Origin: JAFLCL01 sp964502175
GTDB lineage: Bacteria; Myxococcota_A; Polyangia; Polyangiales; Sandaracinaceae
Length of the DNA: 64,000 bases
Assembly (NCBI GenBank): GCA_964502175.1
Contig: CAZCVE010000009.1
Coordinates: forward strand, 124,001-188,000
Direction: 5' to 3'
Numbering within the stretch: the stretch's first letter is position 1; every line of letters starts with the position of its first letter. The translations under genes and the position numbers were made by a program. A model generated the notes under the pieces. That model saw nothing but the letters and a program-made list of their open reading frames with translations, was not told the origin of the DNA and did no database searches. Positions 24,643-33,251 of this stretch are shown in pieces.

Positions 24643-27084
24643 ATGGACGGTTCCAACAAGAGCACGGTCAAGCAGGACCTCATCAACCGGATCTTCGACA
24701 GCATGGAGTACGGCCCCGCACCCGAGAGCGATGGCGCAGCGAACGAGTGGCTGGACAAGCACCAGCGCCGCTTCGGTCAGCTGATCGACGGCAAGTGGGT
24801 CGCGGGCAGCGAGCACTTCCCGACGATCAACCCCGGTCGCAAGCAGAAGCTCGCCGACATCACGCAGGGCACCGAGGCCGACGTCGACGCCGCGGTGAAG
24901 GCCGCGACGCGCGCGCTGCCGGGCTGGCAGTCGATCGGCGCGCATGGTCGCGCACGTTTTCTCTACGCCATCGCGCGCGCGATCCAGAAGCACTCGCGCC
25001 TCTTCGCGGTGCTCGAGACCCTCGACAACGGCAAGCCGATCCGCGAGTCGCGCGACATCGACGTGCCCCTCGCGGCGCGTCACTTCTACCACCACGCGGG
25101 CTGGGCCCAGCTGATGGAGAAGGAGATGCCTGACTACGTGCCGCTCGGCGTCGTGGGCCAGATCATCCCGTGGAATTTCCCGATGCTGATGCTCGCGTGG
25201 AAGATCGCGCCGGCCCTCGCGATGGGGAACACGCTGGTGCTCAAGCCCGCGGAGCTCACGCCGCTCACGTGCTTGCTCTTCGGCGAGATCTGTCAGGAGG
25301 TCGGCCTGCCGCCGGGCGTGGTGAACCTCGTGACCGGCGACGGCCGCACGGGCGCGGCGATGACCAAGCACGCGGGCGTGGCGAAGGTCGCGTTCACGGG
25401 CTCGACGGAGGTCGGTCGGATCATCCGCGAGGCCACGGCCGGCAGCGGCAAGAAGCTCTCGCTCGAGCTCGGCGGCAAGTCGCCGTTCGTCGTGTTCGAG
25501 GACGCGGATCTCGACAGCGTGGTCGAGGGCGTCGTCGACGCGATCTGGTTCAACCAGGGACAGGTCTGCTGCGCGGGCTCGCGCATCCTCGCGCAGGAGA
25601 GCATCGCGGAGCGCCTGCTCACGAAGCTCCGCGCGCGCATGGAGACGCTCCGCATCGGCGATCCGATGGACAAGGCGATCGACGTCGGATCGATCGTCGA
25701 CGACGTGCAGATGAACCGCATCGCGGGCCTCGTCACGCAGGGCGAGAAAGAAGGCGCGAAGCGCTGGCAGCCGTCGTGGTCGTGCCCGACGAGCGGCTGG
25801 TTCTACCCGCCGACGATCCTCAGCGACGTGCAGCCCTCGAGCACTGTCGCGCAGGTGGAGATCTTCGGACCCGTCGTGGTGTTCATGTCGTTCCGCACGC
25901 CCGAAGAGGCCGTGGCGCTCGCGAACAACACGGCCTTCGGTCTCGCGTCGAGCGTGTGGACCGAGAGCTTGAACCTCGCGCTCGACATCGCGCCGAAGAT
26001 CAAGGCCGGCACCGTGTGGATCAACTGCACGAACGTGTTCGACGCGGCCGCGGGCTTCGGCGGCTACCGCGAGAGCGGCTACGGCCGTGAGGGCGGCAAG
26101 GAAGGCCTCTTCGAGTACGTGCGCCCGCGCTGGATGGCGGAGGCGCACGGCACGCTCGAGGAGCCGATGGTCGCGAGCGCGCCCGGCACGGCAGCGGAAG
26201 AGCATGCCTCGGGCTTCGGCGGCACCGGCCACGGTCTGCCTGCGATCGATCGCACCGCGAAGCTCTACATCGGTGGCAAGCAGGCGCGCCCCGATGGCGG
26301 CTACTCGACGCCGGTCCACGCCGCCGACGGCACGGTGCTCGGACAGGTCGGCGCGGGCAACCGCAAGGACATCCGCAACGCCGTCGAGGCCGCGCACGCG
26401 GCGCATGGCTGGGCGCGTCAGACGGCGCACCTCCGCGCGCAGGTCCTCTACTACCTGGCCGAGAACCTCTCCGCGCGACAAGGCGAGATCGCGGCGCGCA
26501 TCGCGAAGATGACGGGGCACCGCTCGCGCAGTCAGCACGAGGTCGAGCTCGCGATCGAGCGCCTCTTCACCTACGCCGCGTGGGCCGACAAGTACGACGG
26601 ACTCGTGCACTCGACGCCGCACCGCAACGTGACCGTGGCGATGAACGAGCCGATCGGCACGATCGGCATCGTGACGGGCGACGCTGCGCCGCTCCTTCAA
26701 TTCGTGTCGCTCGTCGCGCCCGCGATCGCGATGGGCAACACCGTCGTCGTGATCCCGAGCGAGAAGTGGCCGCTCGCGGCGACCGACCTCTACCAGGTCT
26801 TCGACACCAGCGATCTGCCGGGCGGCGTCGTGAACATCGTCACAGGCACGCGCAAGGAGCTCACGCCCGTGCTCGCCGCGCACGACGGCATCGACAGCAT
26901 CTGGTACCACGGCCCCGAGGCGCTCACGGCCGAGGTCGAGAAGCTCTCGGCGGGCAACATGAAGCGCACGTTCGCGACGCACGTCCGCGAGCGAAACTGG
27001 TTCGACGGACGCGAGGGCGAGGGGCGCGAGTTCCTCCGCGAGGCGACGCAGGTGAAGAACATCTGGGTGCCCTACGGCGAGTGA
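24643..27084 (+). CDS. ALDH16-type aldehyde dehydrogenase with second ALDH-like domain
   Basis: 813 aa. The first domain (~45-520) is a complete NAD(P)-dependent aldehyde dehydrogenase: PWNFPMLMLAWK, the GSTEVG cofactor turn, general base in LELGGKSPFVVF, and catalytic Cys309 in NQGQVCCAGSR. A linker (~520-545) leads to a second ALDH-like region (~545-813) that keeps the cofactor-domain fold (NEPIGTIGIV, VSLVAPAIAMGNTVVVIP) but has no catalytic Cys. This is the layout of ALDH16, where the second unit is structural and channels or dimerises. Cytosolic. Placed directly after deoC, it may oxidise the acetaldehyde that DeoC releases to acetate; the substrate is inferred from context. The stop TGA is followed at once by the next coding frame. 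Confidence 0.92.
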   Translation: MDGSNKSTVKQDLINRIFDSMEYGPAPESDGAANEWLDKHQRRFGQLIDGKWVAGSEHFPTINPGRKQKLADITQGTEADVDAAVKAATRALPGWQSIGAHGRARFLYAIARAIQKHSRLFAVLETLDNGKPIRESRDIDVPLAARHFYHHAGWAQLMEKEMPDYVPLGVVGQIIPWNFPMLMLAWKIAPALAMGNTLVLKPAELTPLTCLLFGEICQEVGLPPGVVNLVTGDGRTGAAMTKHAGVAKVAFTGSTEVGRIIREATAGSGKKLSLELGGKSPFVVFEDADLDSVVEGVVDAIWFNQGQVCCAGSRILAQESIAERLLTKLRARMETLRIGDPMDKAIDVGSIVDDVQMNRIAGLVTQGEKEGAKRWQPSWSCPTSGWFYPPTILSDVQPSSTVAQVEIFGPVVVFMSFRTPEEAVALANNTAFGLASSVWTESLNLALDIAPKIKAGTVWINCTNVFDAAAGFGGYRESGYGREGGKEGLFEYVRPRWMAEAHGTLEEPMVASAPGTAAEEHASGFGGTGHGLPAIDRTAKLYIGGKQARPDGGYSTPVHAADGTVLGQVGAGNRKDIRNAVEAAHAAHGWARQTAHLRAQVLYYLAENLSARQGEIAARIAKMTGHRSRSQHEVELAIERLFTYAAWADKYDGLVHSTPHRNVTVAMNEPIGTIGIVTGDAAPLLQFVSLVAPAIAMGNTVVVIPSEKWPLAATDLYQVFDTSDLPGGVVNIVTGTRKELTPVLAAHDGIDSIWYHGPEALTAEVEKLSAGNMKRTFATHVRERNWFDGREGEGREFLREATQVKNIWVPYGE

Positions 27085-27277
27085 TCCGCAGCGCGCGTCC
27101 CCGTGCCCGTCCGATTGGCCGAGGCGGTGGTGGGCGTGCGCGACGATCCTGATCGTCGCGTGCGACTCGGCACCGCCGCCGCCTGCGCCCACGGGACGGC
27201 GCGACGCGGGGCCGTGCGAGCTGATCGTCGAGGTCTGCAACGGCCGCGACGACGACTGCAACGGTGTCGTCGACGAC

Positions 27278-28900
27278 GTGACCGACGTGGAGGTCTGCGA
27301 CGGCCTCGATCAAGACTGCGACGGAACGTTCGACGAGGGCGCAGCCTGCACGAGCTTCGAGGCGCCGGGCACCGACGGCTGGGTGGTGGGCTCGTCGTCG
27401 AGCGGCGTGATCGTCACGGACGACGGCGCGCTCACGCTCGAGCCGCCGCGCGTGGACATCGTGCAGCCCGCGCTGTGGATCGCGAACTCGGACGAGGGCA
27501 CCGTCTCGCGGCTCGATCCGGCCACGGGACACGAGACCGGCCGCTACCTCACCGTGGGCGTGGAGTCTGGCCTCCCGATCGGCATGGTGAACGCGCCCTC
27601 CCGCACCGCGATCGATCAGCGCCTCGACGCGTACGTCGCGAACCGCGCGTTCATGGCGCAGGCCTCGGTGTCGAAGATCGCGGGCGACACGTCGCGGTGC
27701 GTCGATCGAGATCTCGACGGAGTGATCGAGACGAGCGCGGACCTCGACGGCGACACGGTGATCTCGACGGCGCCGATGCTCGGCGAGATCGTCGACGACG
27801 ACGAGTGCCTGCTGTGGAACGCGCTCGTCGGGCGCGAGAACAGCGTGGCGCGCGCGCTGGCGATCGGACTCGCAGGCCCCGACGGCGAGGCGGGCGACGT
27901 GTGGGTCGGGCTCTTCAACGAGCAGAGCGTCGTGGTGCTCTCGCAGTACGACGGACACGAGATCGCGACGATCCCGATCGGTCTCTCGCCGTACGGCGCC
28001 GTGGCCGGAGCCGACGGACGGATCTGGCTCACGTCTGGCCCCGCGGGCTCGACCGCGATCGTCAGCGTCGATCCCGAGACGTACGTCGTCGAGCAGGTGA
28101 GCCTGCCGAGCGCGCGCATCCGGACGTACGGCATCTCGGTCGACGGCCTCGGTCGCATCATCCTCGCGGCGAACGACGGAACGTGGCGAGGCGTGATCGC
28201 GTACGACCCGCGCGAGCGCGTGTGGTCGCAAAGCGGGCTCCTCCCCGGCACGGGCTCGGGCGCGATGAGCGGGCGTCTCCTGCGCGGGATCTCGGCGAGC
28301 GCAGACACCCTCTGGGTCGCCGGGCCTGGCGATGGTGTGGGCGCGCTGTTCGCGCTGTCGGTGGCTGATCTGAGCCTCACGGCCACCTACCCGCTCGTCG
28401 GCGCGATGGACGTCGTCGGCGTGGGCGTGGCGTTCGACGGCGGGATCTGGGGCATCGCGCGCGACGCGAGCCTCGCCTACCGGCTCGATCCGACGACGGG
28501 CGCGATCGAGAGCCACCGCACGGGCATGGGCCCCTACACGTACTCGGACTTCACCGGCTTCGGCCTCAACGGGATCCTCGGCGCCATCGGCCTCCACAGG
28601 GAGACGCTCGAGGCGTGCGACTCGGCGGTGTGGACGTCGCTCACGCTGGACGCCGACGTTCCCCGCGAGGCGACCGTCGAGGTCCGCGTGCGCAGCGCCG
28701 ACACGCGCGCCGCGCTCGCGGTCGCGTCGTGGATCGGACCGTTCACGCCGAGCCCCACCGTGTCGCTCGCGGAAGCGCCCGGGCCCGTGCCCGCGGGCCG
28801 CTTCCTCGAGGTCTCGCTGCGCTTGTGGTCGAGCACGCCGGGCATCGTGCCGCGTGTGTTCTCCCTCTCCACCGCGGCGCGCTGCGACGACGTCGAATGA
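27278..28900 (+). CDS. Surface lipoprotein with MopE-type motifs, start missing
   Basis: 540 aa from the first usable start (GTG 27278), but this is not the true N-terminus. In the same frame, G/C-biased coding continues upstream to 27086 and encodes a lipoprotein signal (RRWWACATILIVAC) and a first Asp-rich motif (VCNGRDDDCNGVVDD). A second motif follows at the listed start (VCDGLDQDCDGTFDEGAAC). No ATG, GTG or TTG precedes the signal in frame. The body looks like a beta-propeller of NHL/YVTN type (NSDEGTVSRLDPATG, GLGRIILAANDGTWRG). Paired CxGxDxDCDG motifs are typical of myxobacterial secreted proteins and may bind metal. Either a 1-nt error near 27103-27130 or a junction at 27083 removed the start. 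Its stop overlaps the next ATG by 4 bp. Confidence 0.7.
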   Translation: MTDVEVCDGLDQDCDGTFDEGAACTSFEAPGTDGWVVGSSSSGVIVTDDGALTLEPPRVDIVQPALWIANSDEGTVSRLDPATGHETGRYLTVGVESGLPIGMVNAPSRTAIDQRLDAYVANRAFMAQASVSKIAGDTSRCVDRDLDGVIETSADLDGDTVISTAPMLGEIVDDDECLLWNALVGRENSVARALAIGLAGPDGEAGDVWVGLFNEQSVVVLSQYDGHEIATIPIGLSPYGAVAGADGRIWLTSGPAGSTAIVSVDPETYVVEQVSLPSARIRTYGISVDGLGRIILAANDGTWRGVIAYDPRERVWSQSGLLPGTGSGAMSGRLLRGISASADTLWVAGPGDGVGALFALSVADLSLTATYPLVGAMDVVGVGVAFDGGIWGIARDASLAYRLDPTTGAIESHRTGMGPYTYSDFTGFGLNGILGAIGLHRETLEACDSAVWTSLTLDADVPREATVEVRVRSADTRAALAVASWIGPFTPSPTVSLAEAPGPVPAGRFLEVSLRLWSSTPGIVPRVFSLSTAARCDDVE

Positions 28901-29844
28901 AGCGCGCCGACACACGCGACGCGTTGCCGCTCTGGGTGGGCGTCGACGAGAACGGACTCGGTCCGCGGCTCGGCCCGCTCGTCGCCACGGCGTGCGCGCT
29001 CGACACGCCGCGTCGCGACGCGAGCGCTGCGAAGCTCGGCGCCTCGCTCGGCATCACCGACAGCAAGGTGAGCTCGGGCTTCGGCTCGATGGCGCACGCC
29101 GAAGGCCTCGCGCTCGCGATCGCCGAAGCCGAGAGCGGGAGCGCGCCCACGAGCGCCGACGACGTGCTCGGTGCGCTCTCGATCGATGGCTTGCTCGCGC
29201 TGCGCGCTCCGTGTCCTTCGCCCTCACGCGCGCAGTGCTGGAGCCCCCTCCCCGTGCCCGCGTTCGGCGGCGAGATCGCGCTCGGACGCGACATCCTGGG
29301 CTCGCTCGGCGGAAAGCGCGGCAAGACGCGCGTGGTGCGTCTGCGCTCGGCGATCCTCTGCGCGCGCACCTACAACGACGCCGTCGCGCGGCGCGGCAGC
29401 AAGCTCGACGTCGACCTCGAGCTCTTCGAGCGCCTCTTGCTCGACGTGTCTCGCGCCACCGGCCGCGAGCTGCGCGCCGTCTGCGGCATGGTCGGCGGCA
29501 TCCGCCGCTACACGTCGCGCCTCGTGCACATCGATCCCTCGCGCGTCGAGACGATCGAAGAGAGCAAGAAGCGCGCGGCGTACCGCGTGGAGGGCCTCGG
29601 CGAGATGAGCTTCGTCGTCGACGCCGACGCGAGCTCGCTCCCCGTCGCGCTCGCGTCGATGGTGGGCAAGTACGTGCGCGAGCTCGCGATGGCGCGTCAG
29701 AACGCGTTCTATCGACGGCACGACGCGGAGCTCAGCGACGTGAGCGGCTACCACGATCCGATGACCAACCGCTTCGTCGACGCGACGCGTCTCTTGCGCA
29801 CGAAGCTCGCGATCGAAGACCGCTGCTTCGAGCGAACCAGCTGA
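28897..29844 (+). CDS. Divergent RNase HII-like protein
   Basis: 315 aa from the ATG at 28897, which overlaps the previous stop (ATGA). The N-terminus has the RNase HII opening WVGVDENGLGPRLGPLVATA, where D17-E18 match the catalytic Asp-Glu pair, then ITDSKVSSG, matching the family's DSK block. Near the end, DADASSLPVALASMVGKYVR matches the family's ASI-AK-R helix. The usual GRGP/LAGPV is changed to GLGP/RLGPL, and there are ~100 extra residues between the blocks. RNase HII removes ribonucleotides from DNA and RNA primers. This protein probably keeps the fold and metal site, but substrate and activity are uncertain. It stops 10 bp from the convergent DUF2330 gene. Confidence 0.72.
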   Translation: MKRADTRDALPLWVGVDENGLGPRLGPLVATACALDTPRRDASAAKLGASLGITDSKVSSGFGSMAHAEGLALAIAEAESGSAPTSADDVLGALSIDGLLALRAPCPSPSRAQCWSPLPVPAFGGEIALGRDILGSLGGKRGKTRVVRLRSAILCARTYNDAVARRGSKLDVDLELFERLLLDVSRATGRELRAVCGMVGGIRRYTSRLVHIDPSRVETIEESKKRAAYRVEGLGEMSFVVDADASSLPVALASMVGKYVRELAMARQNAFYRRHDAELSDVSGYHDPMTNRFVDATRLLRTKLAIEDRCFERTS

Positions 29845-29854
29845 CCCCCGGCGA

Positions 29855-31504
29855 TCAGCGCCGCGCGCGTCGTCGACGGGACCACAGCAGAAGCGCGACC
29901 GACACCACCCACCACGCGCCCGTCCCACGCGAGGAAGCGAACGCGCTGCATCCGCCGCCGCCACCGATCGAGACGGGTCGCCCGCCGTCGATGCCCGGAG
30001 GCACGGCAGCGTCGCGGAAGAAGACCGAAGCGTCGGTGCCGGGCAGCCAGCCGCCGCGCCGCGTGCAGTAGCTCTCGTTCGAGCCGCTGTAGCCAGGACG
30101 GCGCAGCTCTTCGGCCGCACCGCTCGGGAGGATCAGCTGCACACGCGCGTCTTCGAGCCAGCGCGTCGGATCACACGTGGTCCTCCGGATCGCGACGTGG
30201 ATGTTGTCGACGTCACCGAGGCCATCGTCGAGCACGAACTCGGGATCGAGCGTCATCTCCTCCGCGCTCATCGTGGTGAAGAGACGCGTCGTGTACACGT
30301 GAGAGTCGAGGAGCGCGCGCGCCCTCGCACGAGGCACGCGGATCAGCTCCTCGATCGCCGCCACGAGCCCCGCGGGATCGAACGCCTGCGGCGACCCGCA
30401 CGTGAAGCCCCCCAGGAGGCAGGTCAGGTACATGGCGGCGCTCGTGCCTTCGGGCGGCGTGATGAAGCGGCTCGCGAGCGCGAAGAAGAGCGCGTCGTTC
30501 GCGTACCCCATCGCGAAGAGCTGTTGGACCATGGTCTCCGGGTCCGTCGACGTGCCGAGCTCGTCCACGGGCGGCAGCTCGAACGAGGGCACGGTCGGCG
30601 TCGGCCCGGCGTACTCGGCCACGAAGGCCTGACCGCCCATGTCGTCGATCTCGTTCGACACCCACGTCGTGTAGGGAACGGTGCCGTAGAAGAGCTCGGA
30701 CGGGTGGTCCGGCTCGAGCAGCGAGTAGTTGCGCGGCGTCGCGCGCGTGGACGCGAGGAAGTGCGCGACGATCGGGAGATCGGGCGTGGTCGCGATCGCC
30801 GTGAGCCGGATCGGCAAGCACGGAGGCAACACGCCGAACGAGAGGATGATCGGCTGGATCTCGGCGACGCTCGCGTCGTTGCGGAGGCGCAGGGCGACGA
30901 AGCGCTGACCGCCTGCGACGTAGTCGTCGAGCATCGGGATCGCGCTCGCCGGCAGGTCGTAGCCGTTCGTCGTGAGCCACGCGTGGATCTCCGTCGCGCT
31001 CGCGCCGCCGAGGACCACCGTCTCGTAGGGGCCGAGCGATCCGCTCGAGTAGATCATCGGCCCGCTGCTCAGCGCGTCCTGGCTGAAGAAGACGCCACCG
31101 TCGCTCGTCGCCCAGGCGGCATCGGGCGGCGGTGGAAACTCGCAGGTGGGCGTCGGACGGCACGTGCCCACCACCTCTTCCTCGATGCGGAACTGCGGCC
31201 GCGTGGCCAGCTCGAGACCATCGAAGATCGCGGTCGTGCCGAGCGACAGCGTCGGAGTCTCCGGCACCGGCACGATCCACGCGAACTCCGGCGCGGCGCC
31301 CTGGTAGTTGATGAGGACGCTCATCGTGAGCGCGCCGTCGTCGTCGATCGCGTAGATGATCTGCTCGCCGCGCTGCACGACGGGCGCGGTGGCCGAGCAG
31401 AAGAAGCCGCCACACGCGTGAGCGCGTCGCGGGGTGACCGACACGAGCACGATGGCGAGGAGTCCCCCCGCGAGTCCCATCGTGCGAAGCGAGGCGCTGC
31501 GCAT
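29855..31504 (-). CDS. DUF2330 secreted protein with MYXO-CTERM tail
   Basis: 549 aa. A signal peptide at 1-30 (ends RRAHA) is followed at once by CGGFFCSATAPVVQRGEQI, the hallmark start of DUF2330 proteins. The body continues with the family's INYQGAAPEFAWIVPVP block. The C-terminus has GGGGCSAF, a Trp/Val-rich membrane helix and RRRRARR, a good match to the MYXO-CTERM sorting signal, so the mature protein should be surface-anchored. No catalytic motif is known for the family. An internal ATG eight codons in is an alternative start. The gene follows the DEAD-box helicase gene by 56 bp on the same strand. Confidence 0.88.
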   Translation of the reverse strand: MRSASLRTMGLAGGLLAIVLVSVTPRRAHACGGFFCSATAPVVQRGEQIIYAIDDDGALTMSVLINYQGAAPEFAWIVPVPETPTLSLGTTAIFDGLELATRPQFRIEEEVVGTCRPTPTCEFPPPPDAAWATSDGGVFFSQDALSSGPMIYSSGSLGPYETVVLGGASATEIHAWLTTNGYDLPASAIPMLDDYVAGGQRFVALRLRNDASVAEIQPIILSFGVLPPCLPIRLTAIATTPDLPIVAHFLASTRATPRNYSLLEPDHPSELFYGTVPYTTWVSNEIDDMGGQAFVAEYAGPTPTVPSFELPPVDELGTSTDPETMVQQLFAMGYANDALFFALASRFITPPEGTSAAMYLTCLLGGFTCGSPQAFDPAGLVAAIEELIRVPRARARALLDSHVYTTRLFTTMSAEEMTLDPEFVLDDGLGDVDNIHVAIRRTTCDPTRWLEDARVQLILPSGAAEELRRPGYSGSNESYCTRRGGWLPGTDASVFFRDAAVPPGIDGGRPVSIGGGGGCSAFASSRGTGAWWVVSVALLLWSRRRRARR

Positions 31505-31560
31505 CGAGATGATGGTGGCCAGCCCGACGCGCGAGCGTCAACGCGATTTCGTGGCGGGGC

Positions 31561-32832
31561 TCAAGACCGTCGCGGGCTGGACGCTCGAGACGCGAGGGCG
31601 GCGGCGGCCTCGCGGAGCTTGTCCTTCTTGCTCCTGCGGCGTCCCTTCACGCCGCCCGTCGATCCGTCGACGACGACCGGAGGCGGCGGCGTGCCCACTG
31701 GCTCGAAGCCCTCGACCTGCTCGCGCTCGATCGAGCGCTGCGTGCGTCGCTCGATCAACAGGAAGTGCGCGTGCGACTCCGGCGTCACGAAGCTGATCGC
31801 GACGCCCACCTCGCCCGCGCGACCCGTGCGGCCGATGCGATGTACGTACTCGCCCGGCGCGCGCGGGAGATCGAAGTTCACGACGGCCGGCAGCCCCGTG
31901 ATGTCGAGGCCGCGGCCCGCGAGATCGGTCGCGACGAGGACACGGAGCTCGCTCGCGCGAAACGCGCGGAGCACGTCGGTGCGCGCGCCCTGGCTCAGCT
32001 TGCCGTGCAGCGCCGCGGCGCCGATGCCGAGGCCGCGCAGCTTGTCGGCGACGTGATCGGCCGCGTACCCCGTGGCCACGAAGACCAGCACGCGCGACCA
32101 GCGGTGCGTCGTGATCAGCTGACGCAAGAGCTGCGTGCGTCGCGGCGCGTCGACCTCGATCGCCCGCTCGTGGATCTCCGGCGGCGCGAGCGGCTCGCGC
32201 GCGAGATCGATCCGCTGTGGATCGTGCAGCGTGGCGCGCGCGATCGCCTCCACGCCGCGCGCGAACGTCGCCGACGTGAGCACCGTCTGTCGCCGCCGCG
32301 GGAGGAGCGCGAGCAGCTCCTGGAGCTCTTCGGCGAAGGCCTGATCGAGCATCCGGTCCGCTTCGTCGAGCACCAGCGTCGAGACGTGCGCGAGCGTGAG
32401 CGCGTTCTTCTCGACGAGATCGATCAAGCGGCCCGGCGTCGCGACGATCACGTCCGCGGCGTCGCGGAGCGCGATCATCTGCGCGTTCACGGAGACGCCG
32501 CCGAACACCGTGACGATCTTCGGCGCTGGCTGGAGGTGACGTGCGTACGTGGTGAACGCCTCGCCGATCTGCGCCGCGAGCTCACGCGTCGGCGCGAGCA
32601 CGAGCACCCGCACGCGGCGAGGCTGCGCGGCCGGAGCCTGCGCGAAGCGCTCGAGCAGCGGCAGCACGAACGCGGCGGTCTTGCCGGAGCCGGTCTGCGC
32701 CGCTGCCCACACGTCGCCGCCTGCGCGAACGGCCGGCACCATCGCGCGCTGAATGTCCGTGGGCGCTTCGTGACCGAGCTCGGCGGTCACACGCACGAGC
32801 GGCTCGGAGAGACCCAGCGATTGAAACGTCAC
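31561..32832 (-). CDS. DEAD-box RNA helicase
   Basis: 423 aa from the GTG at 32832, chosen because a GGAG ribosome site lies just upstream and TFQSLGLSEPLVRVTAELG is the standard Q-motif start; the frame is open further upstream without a good start. All helicase motifs are present: Q motif, AQTGSGKT (I), PTRELAAQ (Ia), TPGRL (Ib), DEAD (II), SAT (III), ATDLAGRGLDI (V) and HRIGRTGR (VI). A short basic tail (KGRRRSKKDKLRE) probably binds RNA. It resembles RhlE-type proteins that act in ribosome assembly and mRNA decay. It is divergent from feoAB. Confidence 0.95.
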   Translation of the reverse strand: MTFQSLGLSEPLVRVTAELGHEAPTDIQRAMVPAVRAGGDVWAAAQTGSGKTAAFVLPLLERFAQAPAAQPRRVRVLVLAPTRELAAQIGEAFTTYARHLQPAPKIVTVFGGVSVNAQMIALRDAADVIVATPGRLIDLVEKNALTLAHVSTLVLDEADRMLDQAFAEELQELLALLPRRRQTVLTSATFARGVEAIARATLHDPQRIDLAREPLAPPEIHERAIEVDAPRRTQLLRQLITTHRWSRVLVFVATGYAADHVADKLRGLGIGAAALHGKLSQGARTDVLRAFRASELRVLVATDLAGRGLDITGLPAVVNFDLPRAPGEYVHRIGRTGRAGEVGVAISFVTPESHAHFLLIERRTQRSIEREQVEGFEPVGTPPPPVVVDGSTGGVKGRRRSKKDKLREAAAALASRASSPRRS

Positions 32833-32936
32833 GCCCGCTCCATGTTTCGCCGCGAGCTGGATGTACAGGCGACCACCGCGGCCGCCACCCCCGAAATTGC
32901 GGTTGCGCGGAGATCGAGAACAGTTATCGACTCGCC

Positions 32937-33251
32937 ATGAGCACGACGCCGGCCCCCGGACGCACCGCCGCGGATCTCCGCGTGGGTGAGACCGGCACGG
33001 TCGACCGCATCGTCGGCGGCGGCGCGCTGCGACGTCGGCTGCTCGAGCTCGGCGTGCTCCGCGGCGCCCGCATCCGCGTGGTGCGCATCGCGCCGATGGG
33101 CGACCCGATCGAGCTCGAGGTCCGCGGCGCGAGCCTGTCGATCCGCCACTACGACGCGCACTCGATCCGGCTGGCGCACCAAGGCAAGAGCGCACCCTTC
33201 GTCGCCGACGCGCCCGAGCCCGACGACGCGTCGACGAAGGCCGGCGCGTGA
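32937..33251 (+). CDS. feoA: Ferrous iron transport protein A
   Basis: 104 aa SH3-like FeoA: LRVGETGTVDRIVGGGALRR at the start, then RLLELGVLRGARIRVVRIAPMGDPIELEV, the core of the family. FeoA is a small cytosolic partner that supports FeoB. Its last codons overlap the feoB GTG by 4 bp, so the two are translated together. The C-terminal ~25 residues are an Asp/Ala-rich tail beyond the fold. An AT-richer patch before the start (GAACAGTTATCGA) might bind a regulator, but it does not match a Fur box well. Confidence 0.93.
   Translation: MSTTPAPGRTAADLRVGETGTVDRIVGGGALRRRLLELGVLRGARIRVVRIAPMGDPIELEVRGASLSIRHYDAHSIRLAHQGKSAPFVADAPEPDDASTKAGA

Noticed and set aside
32881..32936. Fur box upstream of feoA
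   Set aside because: Only an AT-richer patch with weak symmetry. It does not match the GATAATGATAATCATTATC pattern closely.
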